NCBI GenBank assembly: GCA_018228645.1 | Contig: CP073693.1 | Location: forward strand, 682,001-746,000 | Length of the DNA stretch: 64,000 nt | Reading direction: 5' to 3' | DNA from: Clostridiaceae bacterium Marseille-Q4143 | GTDB lineage: Bacteria; Bacillota; Clostridia; Lachnospirales; Lachnospiraceae | Part shown: positions 49,397 through 58,001 of the stretch, one piece after another | Numbering within the stretch: position 1 is the stretch's first letter | Layout of the letters: each line of letters opens with the position of its first letter | Made by a program: the position numbers and the translations under genes | The notes under the pieces: model-generated | What the model was told of the DNA's origin: nothing | What the model saw: only the letters and a program-made list of their open reading frames with translations | Databases searched by the model: none

Positions 49397-49923
49397 TCAA
49401 TTTTTCTGCAGACTGTTCCTGTCTTTCTGCCAGACAGCTGGTGTGACACCTGTTTTCTTTCTGAATATTCTGGAAAAATACTCGGCACTGGAATAACCGA
49501 CTGCAGCTGCAACATCCGCCGCCACATTTTCCAGCGTTACTTTTTCATCCACATGTTCCATAACCCAGGAAGCAATCCTTCCTATCTGCCGGTCTTCCAT
49601 CAGGCGGTATTTGTCAAGAAGCACCTTGACTCTCTGGAAGCAGCCCTCCCAGTCTGTGATGACGTCTTCCATATTTTTCGGAGACACCATACCATGGCTT
49701 GTGAATTCTTCCCTGCACAACAGTTTCTCAAGCCAGGGTCTTCCGCTGACCAGCTTCTCATACATTCTGTATTTCGTTTTATCCGCCACAAAAATCGCAC
49801 CAGTTCTTCTTCCGTCCGGGCAGTATCCAGCAGCATAAATTCCTGATGCATCGTCCAGAATTCCATATTTTTGATCTGTTCCGCCAGCAATCCTGCCTTA
49901 TCGTAAAACATCACTTTCTGCAT
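49397..49923 (-). pseudogene. AraC-type regulator, frameshifted and 5'-truncated
   Basis: MQKVMFYDKAGLLAEQ starts after GGAGGTGAGCAG and runs to about VRFLWRI, then the frame shifts (near 49780) into VADKTKYRMYEKLVS. That frame carries a complete AraC helix-turn-helix (VTLENVAADVAAAVGYSSAE, then YFSRIFRKKTGVTPAVW). The intact family member would carry a longer sensor or receiver region. The mobile composite begins 24 bp upstream, so its N-terminal part may have been lost there. Whether the C-terminal part is translated is unknown. Confidence 0.7.
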
Positions 49924-49946
49924 CTGCTCACCTCCGAAGAAAAAAT

Positions 49947-50458
49947 GGGGCTGTAAAATAAGTCCCTAATATAAGAAACGCCAATTCCGGCAAATGTCGG
50001 TTTTGGCGTTTCTTTGTATTAACTTTTCTATTTCTAAGCAAGTCTGCATCTTTGGGTATAAAAAATGGTGCATTTAATAAAGCTCGGCTAATCACGCCCG
50101 CTTAAGTTTTATGCAACTTTCGTCTGTCGTTGCTTTTTGTTGTGATATTTATAAAGATTGAATCCACATGAAATCAGTGTAAGCTCGAGAATTACATTTT
50201 TCTCGCCTCTTCGCAATAATCTTTTATACGCTTTATCCCACTTTAATACACCAAAAGTTCCCTCCGATTGAATACTTCGGTTCATTCTCAAGAGAGCACC
50301 ATGTATGGATTCAAGATTTTGCAGCACTTCCTGATGGATAGCAGTTAATTCCTGATTCATTCGGATCGTTCGGTTTTTGTGTGCTCTCGGACAACATTCT
50401 TGTTTATGCTGACACCCTTCACAAGATTCACATTCGTATAATTCTTCCGTTCTTCCAT
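49947..50458 (-). repeat. 512-bp inverted repeat, left arm (IS1182 right end)
   Basis: An inverted copy of 52660-53171, identical except for one visible difference in the terminal GGGGCTG/GGAGCTG. It carries the last 115 codons of the IS1182 transposase and the element's right end, including the GAAACGCCAA/TTGGCGTTTC hairpin. Confidence 0.9.
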
Positions 50459-51287
50459 GAAATGGATCTAACTGAAATACTGTATCAGCATCACTTAAAT
50501 TTTTAATCCACTCCGCACCATCTGCATTCATCAAACGAACTTCGATTTCATCAGTATTATATTTCTCTGCTATGGCAGCTTCCCTATAAGCTTGAAATTC
50601 TTTCGCTTTTGAAAACCCTGCTACAACTACTTTTTCATCAAGGGCAAAGCGGTCTTTACCTGTTTGCTTCCATCCGTCATAGGCAATGCCAACCTTTATC
50701 TCCGCCATGTCCTGTTTTTCACGCTGGAGGTTTACATATACTCCATCTGTTTCTTCAAACAATACAGGGGTTATGATATCACCTTGTACATTTCCTGCTT
50801 TATGAGCTTTGACAAGATTTGCTTCTTCCTCACAAACCTTCTCACCAAGTGTCTGAATGACTTTCCATACACCCATTGCACTAATTCTTTGACCTGTCAT
50901 TTCAGTAACTTTCGTAGCAGTTTCTCTATAAGACATCTCTGTAATACCAGCCACTAACTGGTCCGCAAGGTTTTGAGATATAAGCCCAACTCCCGGAATG
51001 TGAAGCTGTTCATCTAGCAGATACACGAATTCCTTAAGGCCATCATCCCTGATTGTTTCATAAACTCTACGAGAATAATTCACTTCTCCAAAAACAGTCT
51101 TGATAGTAGTTTCTCGAAGCCCCTTATTACGATATGCTTCTTTATCTCGATTTTTCATCAGAAATTCATCATACTTTTCCAGGAAGTCTCTAGCGAAAGA
51201 TTGCCCCCATTCACATACCATTCTAAATATTTTTTCTTCGATTTCCTTGAAAGTGAGTCCTTCTTCGTTTAACATTGTAATCATCAT
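50109..51287 (-). CDS. Chimeric transposase: ISLre2 N-terminus fused to IS1182 C-terminus
   Basis: A 392-residue open frame. Residues 1 to about 278 are an ISLre2/UPF0236 transposase (LRETTIKTVFGEVNYSRRVY, then LNADGAEWIKN-type region ending QLDPFH). Residues 279-392 are identical to the IS1182 transposase C-terminus of the neighbouring element (GRTEELYECESCEGCQHKQE onward). The junction keeps the frame. It lacks the C-terminal part of the ISLre2 catalytic region, so transposition activity is doubtful. AAGGAGCTGT precedes the start. Confidence 0.85.
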   Translation of the reverse strand: MMITMLNEEGLTFKEIEEKIFRMVCEWGQSFARDFLEKYDEFLMKNRDKEAYRNKGLRETTIKTVFGEVNYSRRVYETIRDDGLKEFVYLLDEQLHIPGVGLISQNLADQLVAGITEMSYRETATKVTEMTGQRISAMGVWKVIQTLGEKVCEEEANLVKAHKAGNVQGDIITPVLFEETDGVYVNLQREKQDMAEIKVGIAYDGWKQTGKDRFALDEKVVVAGFSKAKEFQAYREAAIAEKYNTDEIEVRLMNADGAEWIKNLSDADTVFQLDPFHGRTEELYECESCEGCQHKQECCPRAHKNRTIRMNQELTAIHQEVLQNLESIHGALLRMNRSIQSEGTFGVLKWDKAYKRLLRRGEKNVILELTLISCGFNLYKYHNKKQRQTKVA

Positions 51288-51373
51288 ACAGCTCCTTAAT
51301 ATTTTTTCTCGACAATTAAATACTAAAGATTGTCTGTATGATTGGGGGGCTGTAAAAAAACTCCCCTGACAGA

Positions 51374-51409
51374 AAAATCGCCCAGACCGTGAGGCCTGAG
51401 CGATTTTTT
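51374..51409 (+). terminator. Terminator in the left end of the intact IS1182-type element
   Basis: AAATCGC-CAG pairs with CTG-GCGATTT, followed by six T, just upstream of the transposase gene. It should protect the transposase from outside transcription. Confidence 0.65.
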
Positions 51410-51422
51410 GGTATAATTAATT

Positions 51423-53009
51423 ATGCTACTAAATAACAATACCAATGGTAATTATACTATGCGTCAGCTGAAATTACCATTAGAAATCGAAAAATTGATC
51501 GATATTTCCGATCCGGTATACACTTTTTGTGAGGTTATGGATCACATTGACCTATCCAGATATTTTGTAGAGAAAGGCTATAAAACAGGTCGCCCAAGAT
51601 GTGATGCTCAAAAACTCATTAAAGTAATACTTTTTGCCTTTATGGAAAACGGCATCTGCTCCTTACGAGAAATAGAAAAGCTCTGCCGTAATGACATTCG
51701 TTACATGTATCTTCCTGATGGCATGAAAACACCTTCTTTTGCTACATTTGGAAACTTAATCCGAAACGAACTAACCGATTCTATCGAGCAGATATTTGAA
51801 GACATTAACTCATATATTTTTGCCAAAGATCACGTGGATCTGCAGCATACATACATTGACGGGACAAAAATTGAGGCAAATGCCAATCGATATACCTGGG
51901 TATGGAAAAAATCGTGTGTGAAAAACCGGCAGAAAGTCTTTGACAAGATTTCACTCTTGATTGATGCTATGAATCTGGAAGTACTTGGATATCTCGGAAT
52001 AAAATTTGAAAAGCGTGAAGCGTACGCGGTTGACTATGTCTCTGAATTACTTACGATGTACAAAGAAACAACTGGACTGGATGAAACTTCTTTCGTTTCC
52101 GGACGTGGTCATAGAAAAAGCATTCAACAAAAACAATACGAAGAATTGCATGAATATCTGGAACGTTTGAAATCCTATGCATATCATATCGAGACCTGTG
52201 GAGAAGAAAGAAACAGTTATTCCAAAACAGATCATGATGCAACTTTCATGCGTTTAAAGCGTGATTACATGGGAAACGATCAGCTACTTCCGGCATACAA
52301 CCTACAGGCAGCCATCTGTGATGAATACATAGCTGTAATCGACGTAAAACCATATGCATCCGATATGGAATGCTTTGTGCCTTTGATGGAAAAATTCAAT
52401 CGCACATATGGTCACTATCCGAAATATCCGGTTGCTGATGCCGGATACGGTTCTTACAATAATTATCTTTATTGTGAAGAACACGGCATGGAAAAATACA
52501 TGAAATTTACCATGTACAAAAAAGAAACGACGGACAAAAAGTATCATGAGAATCCGTATCGTGCTGTAAACTTTGCAAAAGATGCAGATGGAAATCTCTT
52601 ATGCCCAAACGGTCGAAAATTCCTCTTCAAGAGAACACAGCATGTGAAATATAATAAATATGGAAGAACGGAAGAATTATACGAATGTGAATCTTGTGAA
52701 GGGTGTCAGCATAAACAAGAATGTTGTCCGAGAGCACACAAAAACCGAACGATCCGAATGAATCAGGAATTAACTGCTATCCATCAGGAAGTGCTGCAAA
52801 ATCTTGAATCCATACATGGTGCTCTCTTGAGAATGAACCGAAGTATTCAATCGGAGGGAACTTTTGGTGTATTAAAGTGGGATAAAGCGTATAAAAGATT
52901 ATTGCGAAGAGGCGAGAAAAATGTAATTCTCGAGCTTACACTGATTTCATGTGGATTCAATCTTTATAAATATCACAACAAAAAGCAACGACAGACGAAA
53001 GTTGCATAA
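51423..53009 (+). CDS. IS1182-family transposase, apparently intact
   Basis: A 528-residue DDE transposase with an N-terminal DUF772-like region (GRPRCDAQKLIKVILFAFME), the first catalytic block around YIDGTKIEANANRYTWVWK, a later PVADAGYGS block, a Cys-rich cluster (CESCEGCQHKQECC) and the C-terminal MNRSIQSEGTFGVLK motif. No strong ribosome site precedes the ATG, which fits low expression. It is distinct from the remnant at 12.2 kb, though of the same family. Confidence 0.93.
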   Translation: MLLNNNTNGNYTMRQLKLPLEIEKLIDISDPVYTFCEVMDHIDLSRYFVEKGYKTGRPRCDAQKLIKVILFAFMENGICSLREIEKLCRNDIRYMYLPDGMKTPSFATFGNLIRNELTDSIEQIFEDINSYIFAKDHVDLQHTYIDGTKIEANANRYTWVWKKSCVKNRQKVFDKISLLIDAMNLEVLGYLGIKFEKREAYAVDYVSELLTMYKETTGLDETSFVSGRGHRKSIQQKQYEELHEYLERLKSYAYHIETCGEERNSYSKTDHDATFMRLKRDYMGNDQLLPAYNLQAAICDEYIAVIDVKPYASDMECFVPLMEKFNRTYGHYPKYPVADAGYGSYNNYLYCEEHGMEKYMKFTMYKKETTDKKYHENPYRAVNFAKDADGNLLCPNGRKFLFKRTQHVKYNKYGRTEELYECESCEGCQHKQECCPRAHKNRTIRMNQELTAIHQEVLQNLESIHGALLRMNRSIQSEGTFGVLKWDKAYKRLLRRGEKNVILELTLISCGFNLYKYHNKKQRQTKVA

Positions 53010-53171
53010 AACTTAAGCGGGCGTGATTAGCCGAGCTTTATTAAATGCACCATTTTTTATACCCAAAGATGCAGACTTGCTTAGAAATAGAAAAGTTAAT
53101 ACAAAGAAACGCCAAAACCGACATTTGCCGGAATTGGCGTTTCTTATATTAGGGACTTATTTTACAGCTCC
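52660..53171 (+). repeat. 512-bp inverted repeat, right arm
   Basis: The counterpart of 49947-50458. It spans the last 115 codons of the transposase, a hairpin (53105-53143) and the right terminal repeat. Confidence 0.9.
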
Positions 53172-53204
53172 TTTGCATCTTATGGATGCTATTATAACCT
53201 GTTT

Positions 53205-53667
53205 TTATTCTTTTGCAACTCTTTTTGCAAACCAGACTGAATCTACTTCCGGTTCCAGCTTCAGAGAAAATCCATCCAGCTTTCCTGTCAGCTCCTCATA
53301 GTGATAAGTCATGGGCATGGTAATAAAAATCGTATCTTCTTTTACCCCGCGCACCCGAAAAGTATCATAATGAAAATGTTCCATAGGAAGCAGCCAGTCT
53401 TTAAAGTGGAGATACAGGCCATTCTTCGCCAGCTCCACCTTCAGTTCCCCATAGGCAGGATTTTCATACACCCCTGTGTATTCTTCCAGCTTGTGGGACA
53501 GCTCTGTGTGTTCCACCGGCGGAAGAGGTATCTGTTGATACAGATTCCGCAGCACTTGCAGTGTCAGCTGATGCATCTGTACTTTCTGTGCTTCCTGAGC
53601 TTCCGCATCCGGTCATCATCATTGCTGCTGCCATAAACAGCGCCATCCATCTTGTCTTTCTTCTCAT
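53205..53667 (-). pseudogene. Serine-hydrolase lipoprotein, catalytic domain deleted
   Basis: The first about 25 codons encode a lipoprotein signal (ALFMAAAMMMTGCGSSGS). The sequence then passes through a frame change into the C-terminal DUF3471-like domain of a beta-lactamase-class serine hydrolase (YTGVYENPAYGELKVELAKN, ending FAKRVAKE). The 300 or so residues carrying the SxxK active site are missing. It abuts the mobile composite, so deletion during IS activity is likely. Assignment of the parent family rests on the C-terminal domain only. Confidence 0.65.
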
Positions 53668-53692
53668 AATATTCCTCCTCGTCTTTCTGTTA

Positions 53693-53733
53693 TAAAAAAA
53701 CGACAGTATTTTCTTTTATGAAAACACCATCGT
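53693..53733 (-). terminator. Terminator after the cytidylate-kinase-like gene
   Basis: A 14-bp stem with three G-U pairs (ACGATGGTGTTTTC with GAAAATACTGTCGT, minus strand), followed by seven T. Confidence 0.7.
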
Positions 53734-53747
53734 TTCTCTCAAATAAA

Positions 53748-54362
53748 TTATGCAATTGTCTCGGACTCTCCGAAATGCTTTCTTACGATATCCTCTACCA
53801 TCTGTGCCGTTCCTTCTACTCCGAAGAAACTGCTGTCGATCATCCGATTCCGGTTGTTCAGGTCAGACGGATAATAATTGGTATATTTCTTATGATACTT
53901 CCGTCTGGCCTTATCGACCTCCATGATCATTTTTATAGCCACATCCTCTTCCATGCCAAGCTGTGTCACACAGTTTTCGATTCGTTTTTCAAAGGGGGCA
54001 TAGATATAAATATTGAAACAATTCTTAAAATCACTTAACACATATTCTGCACATCGTCCTACAATTACGCAGGACTCTTTTGCTTCCAGCTTTCTGATGA
54101 TCTCTGACTGTACTCTGAAAATTTCGTTCTGTTTTTCTGAAGAAAATTTTCCAAGGGGAGATTTCATTTTTGCATAGATACCGCCCTGGCTCTCTTCGTT
54201 GCTGCTGACCACCGAAAGCGGAAGATTCATCTGCCTTGCGGTCTCCTCCACAATATCCCTGTCATAAAATTCCACGTTCAGAAGTTCCGACAACCGCCTT
54301 GCAATCGGCCGTCCCATACTTCCGAATTCCCGGGTAATGGTTACGATATATTTCTTTTCCAT
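53748..54362 (-). CDS. Cytidylate-kinase-like protein
   Basis: A 204-residue P-loop protein of the cytidylate-kinase-like family. The start reads KKYIVTITREFGSMGRPIAR, with GSMGRPIA in the P-loop position, followed by EFYDRDIVEETAR and later CVIVGRCAEYVL. True CMP kinase (Cmk) is shorter in motif spacing and has GPAGSGKS, so the substrate here is open. The start at 54362 follows GGGATGGAGTGTGTGCC. A terminator-like hairpin lies between its promoter and start codon. Confidence 0.85.
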   Translation of the reverse strand: MEKKYIVTITREFGSMGRPIARRLSELLNVEFYDRDIVEETARQMNLPLSVVSSNEESQGGIYAKMKSPLGKFSSEKQNEIFRVQSEIIRKLEAKESCVIVGRCAEYVLSDFKNCFNIYIYAPFEKRIENCVTQLGMEEDVAIKMIMEVDKARRKYHKKYTNYYPSDLNNRNRMIDSSFFGVEGTAQMVEDIVRKHFGESETIA

Positions 54363-54393
54363 GGCACACACTCCATCCCGTCTGCTGTAAACT

Positions 54394-54442
54394 AAAAAAG
54401 CAGGCAATGGTATTTTTTACAAACACCGTTGTCTGCTTTCTA
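54394..54442 (-). terminator. Possible attenuator before the cytidylate-kinase-like gene
   Basis: On the minus strand AAAGCAG-CAA-GGTGTTTGT pairs with ATACC-TTG-CTGCTTT, followed by TTTAG. It lies about 10 nt downstream of the predicted transcription start (TATAAT at 54456-54461) and ends about 32 bp before the start codon. Its loop region resembles the hairpin at the other end of the gene (GGTGTTT...AAATAC). Confidence 0.5.
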
Positions 54443-54620
54443 TCTGATGGACTACATTATACCGATTTATTTTTAAAAAGAAAGGTAATATCTTTTGTTA
54501 TTATGTACATATCTTTTGATTATATAAAGATATTGTTCAGTTTTAGTCCCGGAATTGTCTCTTTTTGATTCCTGTGCTAAACTGAATATATATTTTCCGT
54601 CATACGAGGAGATTCATCTT

Positions 54621-56528
54621 ATGCTTCGAATTCTTTTTGTAATCCCATATCTGGAAGTAGAACAGAGTGTAAAACAGGTCTTTCAGGAAGTTGCATCCCT
54701 GAAGGAAGAAGAGATCAGCTATGATATCCGTCTGGCTGAGATCGGTGGGCATCTCGACATTGAAAATGATGCCGCTGATATTATCATCGCGCGTGGATTT
54801 ACCGCCGCTTCCATCAAAACCAGTATTCCGAAAATTGAACTTCAGGTATCTGCATTTGACATGATGAAAGCTGCAAAAAAATGCATCCGCACATATCATT
54901 GCGAAAAGATTGCTTTTATCGGGACTACAAATATGATTTTCGGTGCTGATTCTTTTAACGAAATTCTGGATGATGTAGAAGTCACCTCCTGCCAGGTAAA
55001 AAGTTCAGACATGCTTGATCAGGCAATTGATCAGCTTTTGAAAGAAGGTGTAGATGCAGTCATCGGAGGACGTTCCTTAAGTCAGGTTGCCAGCAGAAGG
55101 AATATTCCCTATATTCTGCTGCAATCCGGAAAAGAAAGCATCTATCAGGCGGTGGAAGAAGCAATTACTGCCATGCGCTTTTCCAGAAGCGAAAAAGAAA
55201 AGAGGGAATATCTGCAAGCAATCATGGACTACTCTTTTGAAGGAATTGTGTCTACTGATATTTCTGGAAATATTCTCTCCGTTAACCGCTTTGCCGCAGA
55301 ACGGCTGAATCAATATGACCGGGGCCGCCATCATACACCAGACTGGATGATTGGAAAACCATTGACTCATTTTCTTCCGGAACTCTCTCTCACCAGTGAG
55401 ACCCAGAATATTCTCTCGCGGCTGATTACTTCTGGAAGGCGACAATATATGGTAAACTGTGTGCGGCTTTCCGAAAAAAACGATCAGCCGGATGGTTTTA
55501 TTATCACTTTCCGTGATATTGAAAACATCCAGGAAGATGAAGGACGCATCAGAAAGCAGCTTCATAGTAAAGGGCTTCGTGCAAAATATCATTTTGAACA
55601 CATCGTCGGCAACAGTCGAATTATGAAAGAAACTATTCAGACCGCCCGCAAATATGCCCATGCAGAATCTAATGTATTTATTCATGGAGAAACCGGCACC
55701 GGAAAAGAACTGTTTGCTCAAAGTATCCACAATGCCAGCAGCCGCAGAAACGGTCCGTTTGTAGCCATCAACTGCGCTGCTCTTCCAGAATCTCTGCTGG
55801 AAAGTGAGTTGTTCGGATATATGGAAGGAGCTTTCACCGGAGCCATAAAAGGCGGAAAAGCCGGCCTGTTTGAGCTTGCCCATAATGGCACTCTGTTTCT
55901 CGATGAAATCGGAGATATGGCTATCAATCTTCAGGCAAGACTTCTGCGAGTCATTCAGGAACGGGAAATCATGCGTCTTGGCGGAAGCCAGATGATCCCG
56001 GTCAACGTCCGGATCATCGCTGCTGCCAATAAAGACATGCAGGCCGCAGTAAAAGATGGCTCTTTCCGTCAGGATCTGCTGTACCGCATCGATGTCCTCA
56101 GACTGGAACTGCCTCCTCTTCGCAAACGCGAACAGGATCTTCTGGAACTGACCGAATGCTATATCAACCTGGAACGCCAGAAAACCGGATGTATTCTCAA
56201 AGATCTTGATGAGCATGCTCAACGCTGGATTCTTCAACAGCCATGGGAAGGCAACGTCCGGGAATTACGCAACTTCTGTGAACGACTCTGTGTCCTGTGC
56301 GAAAACGGAACTGCAACTATGGAAGATATCTCCATTGCTTCCGGAACAAATGCCACTTCATCTCCTGTATCTGCCGCAAAAACTTCCTGTGCCAAATCTG
56401 ACGAAGCAGAGGAGATCATCTCTGTGCTCCGTGAGCATAACGGCAGCCGCAAGGAAACTGCTGCTGCGCTTCATATCGATACCAGCACGCTGTGGCGGAA
56501 GATGAAAAAATATGGCATCACATCATAA
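54621..56528 (+). CDS. PrpR-type sigma-54-dependent activator
   Basis: A 635-residue enhancer-binding protein. PrpR_N ligand domain at residues 1-190; PAS domain about 195-305; AAA+ domain 325-560 with Walker A GETGTGKE (356-363), the sigma-54 contact loop GAFTGA (403-408) and Walker B LFLDEI (425-430); Fis-type helix-turn-helix about 595-635 (GSRKETAAALHIDTSTLWRK). The start at 54621 follows CGAGGAGATTCATCTT. PrpR_N domains bind small organic acids. Its probable target is the TTT operon read from 63645, which has a sigma-54 promoter. Confidence 0.93.
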   Translation: MLRILFVIPYLEVEQSVKQVFQEVASLKEEEISYDIRLAEIGGHLDIENDAADIIIARGFTAASIKTSIPKIELQVSAFDMMKAAKKCIRTYHCEKIAFIGTTNMIFGADSFNEILDDVEVTSCQVKSSDMLDQAIDQLLKEGVDAVIGGRSLSQVASRRNIPYILLQSGKESIYQAVEEAITAMRFSRSEKEKREYLQAIMDYSFEGIVSTDISGNILSVNRFAAERLNQYDRGRHHTPDWMIGKPLTHFLPELSLTSETQNILSRLITSGRRQYMVNCVRLSEKNDQPDGFIITFRDIENIQEDEGRIRKQLHSKGLRAKYHFEHIVGNSRIMKETIQTARKYAHAESNVFIHGETGTGKELFAQSIHNASSRRNGPFVAINCAALPESLLESELFGYMEGAFTGAIKGGKAGLFELAHNGTLFLDEIGDMAINLQARLLRVIQEREIMRLGGSQMIPVNVRIIAAANKDMQAAVKDGSFRQDLLYRIDVLRLELPPLRKREQDLLELTECYINLERQKTGCILKDLDEHAQRWILQQPWEGNVRELRNFCERLCVLCENGTATMEDISIASGTNATSSPVSAAKTSCAKSDEAEEIISVLREHNGSRKETAAALHIDTSTLWRKMKKYGITS

Positions 56529-56550
56529 GTAAGGCTTGCCTGGGTCTCTG

Positions 56551-56592
56551 TTAAAATAACATCGGGGCAGTTCCAATGAACTACCCCGATGT
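56551..56592 (-). terminator. Terminator of the first Rpn gene
   Basis: ACATCGGGG-AGTTC pairs with GAACT-CCCCGATGT, followed on the minus strand by TATTTTAAC. It recurs at 57943-57985 behind the second copy. It also faces the end of the sigma-54 activator gene. Confidence 0.7.
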
Positions 56593-56608
56593 CAAACTTC
56601 CTGACAGC

Positions 56609-57526
56609 TTAGATGCCATACAATTCAAATAACTTCATTCGATACTCCGCATCCGTTGCTGCTCTTCTTGCTTCATCATATTTTTTCTGTGACAACAAAA
56701 GATCGAAAAGTTTTCCAGCCCTGTCTAACGTTCTACTGGTTGCCTCTTTTGTTGCCTCTTCCGCTGCTTCTTTTTTCCAGTATTCTTTTGCTTCTTCCAG
56801 ATCATACTCTTTTAGTAATATTGCAATTACCTCCGTACCGTTTCTGCTTAAAATATCGGTTAGCAAGCCTCTCTTCATGCCTTCTTCCCACGCTTTGCGC
56901 ATTGCTTCTTCTTGATCCATGCCCTTTTCCAGATAATCACGGACAATTGCTACCAATTCACTGTACTGTCTCAAGCGCTGACATTTTTCCATTAATTCTC
57001 TGTTATGGCCAAAATTAATATTCAGCACCCGCGCCCTGCATTCCAATGACGGTATCTGTTCCTTCATCTCTTTCGGAAATGCATCTGATAAGAGCAATTC
57101 TTCTTCCTCTGGTGCGTCTTTTTCCCCATTGTAGAAGACAATATACTTCGGAAATGGAAGAGGAATCTGAGATTCCGCATAAAGCCGATATCCATTTCTA
57201 TTGATATACTCCATATATACCTGTGTGAAATAGATCAGTCCACGCAACGGCATATTTAAATTTTTGGTGCTCTGATGTTCATACATGTTCAAAGAAAGTC
57301 CCACAACAAACGACAGATCATTTCTCATTCCAATAAAAAAGGTATCTTCCAGAGTTGTCACTTCAACTGCTTCCGGATCATCATAATCTGACCCGTTAAG
57401 CGCATTGTAAAGTTCCAGCTGATACTTTTTCTCTTCAAATGCCATTCGAAAGACACTGTCCTTGTACTTTGCATTAATAAATTGTCTCTTCGTTTCTTTC
57501 CTTTGTTCTGCTGCAAGTTTTTCCAA
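56609..57526 (-). CDS. Rpn-family PD-(D/E)XK nuclease, copy 1
   Basis: A 305-residue protein of the Rpn/PDDEXK_2 family. The N-terminal part reads KDSVFRMAFEEKKYQLELYN, then a nuclease-type core with FFIGMRNDLSFVVGLSLNMY (Asp in the metal position) and EHQS, and a helical C-terminal region. E. coli Rpn proteins are DNases that promote recombination and can limit phages. Translation starts at TTG (57526) after AGGAAGGAG. Residues 1 to about 243 are almost identical to copy 2, while the last 50 residues differ strongly. Internal ATG codons near MRKAWEEGMKRG could give a short C-terminal product. Confidence 0.87.
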   Translation of the reverse strand: MEKLAAEQRKETKRQFINAKYKDSVFRMAFEEKKYQLELYNALNGSDYDDPEAVEVTTLEDTFFIGMRNDLSFVVGLSLNMYEHQSTKNLNMPLRGLIYFTQVYMEYINRNGYRLYAESQIPLPFPKYIVFYNGEKDAPEEEELLLSDAFPKEMKEQIPSLECRARVLNINFGHNRELMEKCQRLRQYSELVAIVRDYLEKGMDQEEAMRKAWEEGMKRGLLTDILSRNGTEVIAILLKEYDLEEAKEYWKKEAAEEATKEATSRTLDRAGKLFDLLLSQKKYDEARRAATDAEYRMKLFELYGI

Positions 57527-57717
57527 TGTAACTCCTTCCTCTCACATATGGATTCTGTGAAGAAAAGAGTCCTTTTCAGGCATCATGCCTTGTACTTCCT
57601 ATTGTCGGAGCTTCCATCCCCGCGGTTTCCATATCCAGTTGTGTTCATCGTCGGGAATGTTGCTCGAACTGAGCTTCCGAAAATGTGATTTGATAGATTT
57701 ATATTTACTGTATGTTT

Positions 57718-57746
57718 ATGATAACATATAGTTTTCTAAATTACAA
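57718..57746 (-). promoter_or_regulatory. Promoter of Rpn copy 1
   Basis: TTGTAA (57741-57746), 17 bp, TATCAT (57718-57723) on the minus strand; conserved in copy 2. The 190 bp between it and the gene hold a block conserved between both units. Confidence 0.6.
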
Positions 57747-57783
57747 CATGTTTTTATTATACAACAGAAAAAAGAACTGCTGT

Positions 57784-57933
57784 ATAACAATAAATAACTT
57801 TCCACTTGATTGGGTCTATTTCAAAAATGTGCTACAAAAGTTCCTGTCATTCCTCCAAAATCACGATTTTCCTACAAGCCATGGGCGTATATCAAATTTT
57901 GCTTTTGAAAATTCCTGCCCTTTCGTAAATGTG
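57784..57933. other. Unique spacer between the two Rpn units
   Basis: AT-rich, 150 bp, no gene or known motif seen. Confidence 0.5.
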
Positions 57934-57942
57934 TGGGTCTCT

Positions 57943-57985
57943 GTTAAAATAACATCGGGGCAGTTCCAACGAACTACCCCGATGT
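57943..57985 (-). terminator. Terminator of the second Rpn gene
   Basis: The same ACATCGGGG/CCCCGATGT hairpin as in unit 1. Confidence 0.7.
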
Positions 57986-58001
57986 CAAACTTCCTGACAG
58001 C

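Larger units (their letters stand above)
49947..53171. mobile_element. Composite of IS1182-family and ISLre2-family sequences
   Basis: It comprises an inverted IS1182 right end (49947-50458), an ISLre2 fragment (50459-51345) and a complete IS1182-type element (51346-53171, ends GGGGCTGTAAAA and TTTTACAGCTCC). Both outer boundaries are IS1182 right ends. No target duplication is evident at the two sides. Confidence 0.8.
56541..57783 (-). repeat. Rpn unit 1 (direct repeat of about 1.24 kb)
   Basis: It extends from TGGGTCTCTGTTAAAATAAC to AAGAACTGCTGT and recurs at 57934-59188. It includes terminator, gene, 240 bp of upstream sequence and promoter. Confidence 0.85.

Noticed and set aside
54600..54899. 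Minus-strand frame opposite the sigma-54 activator start
   Set aside because: No ribosome site and it lies wholly inside the PrpR_N domain coding region.
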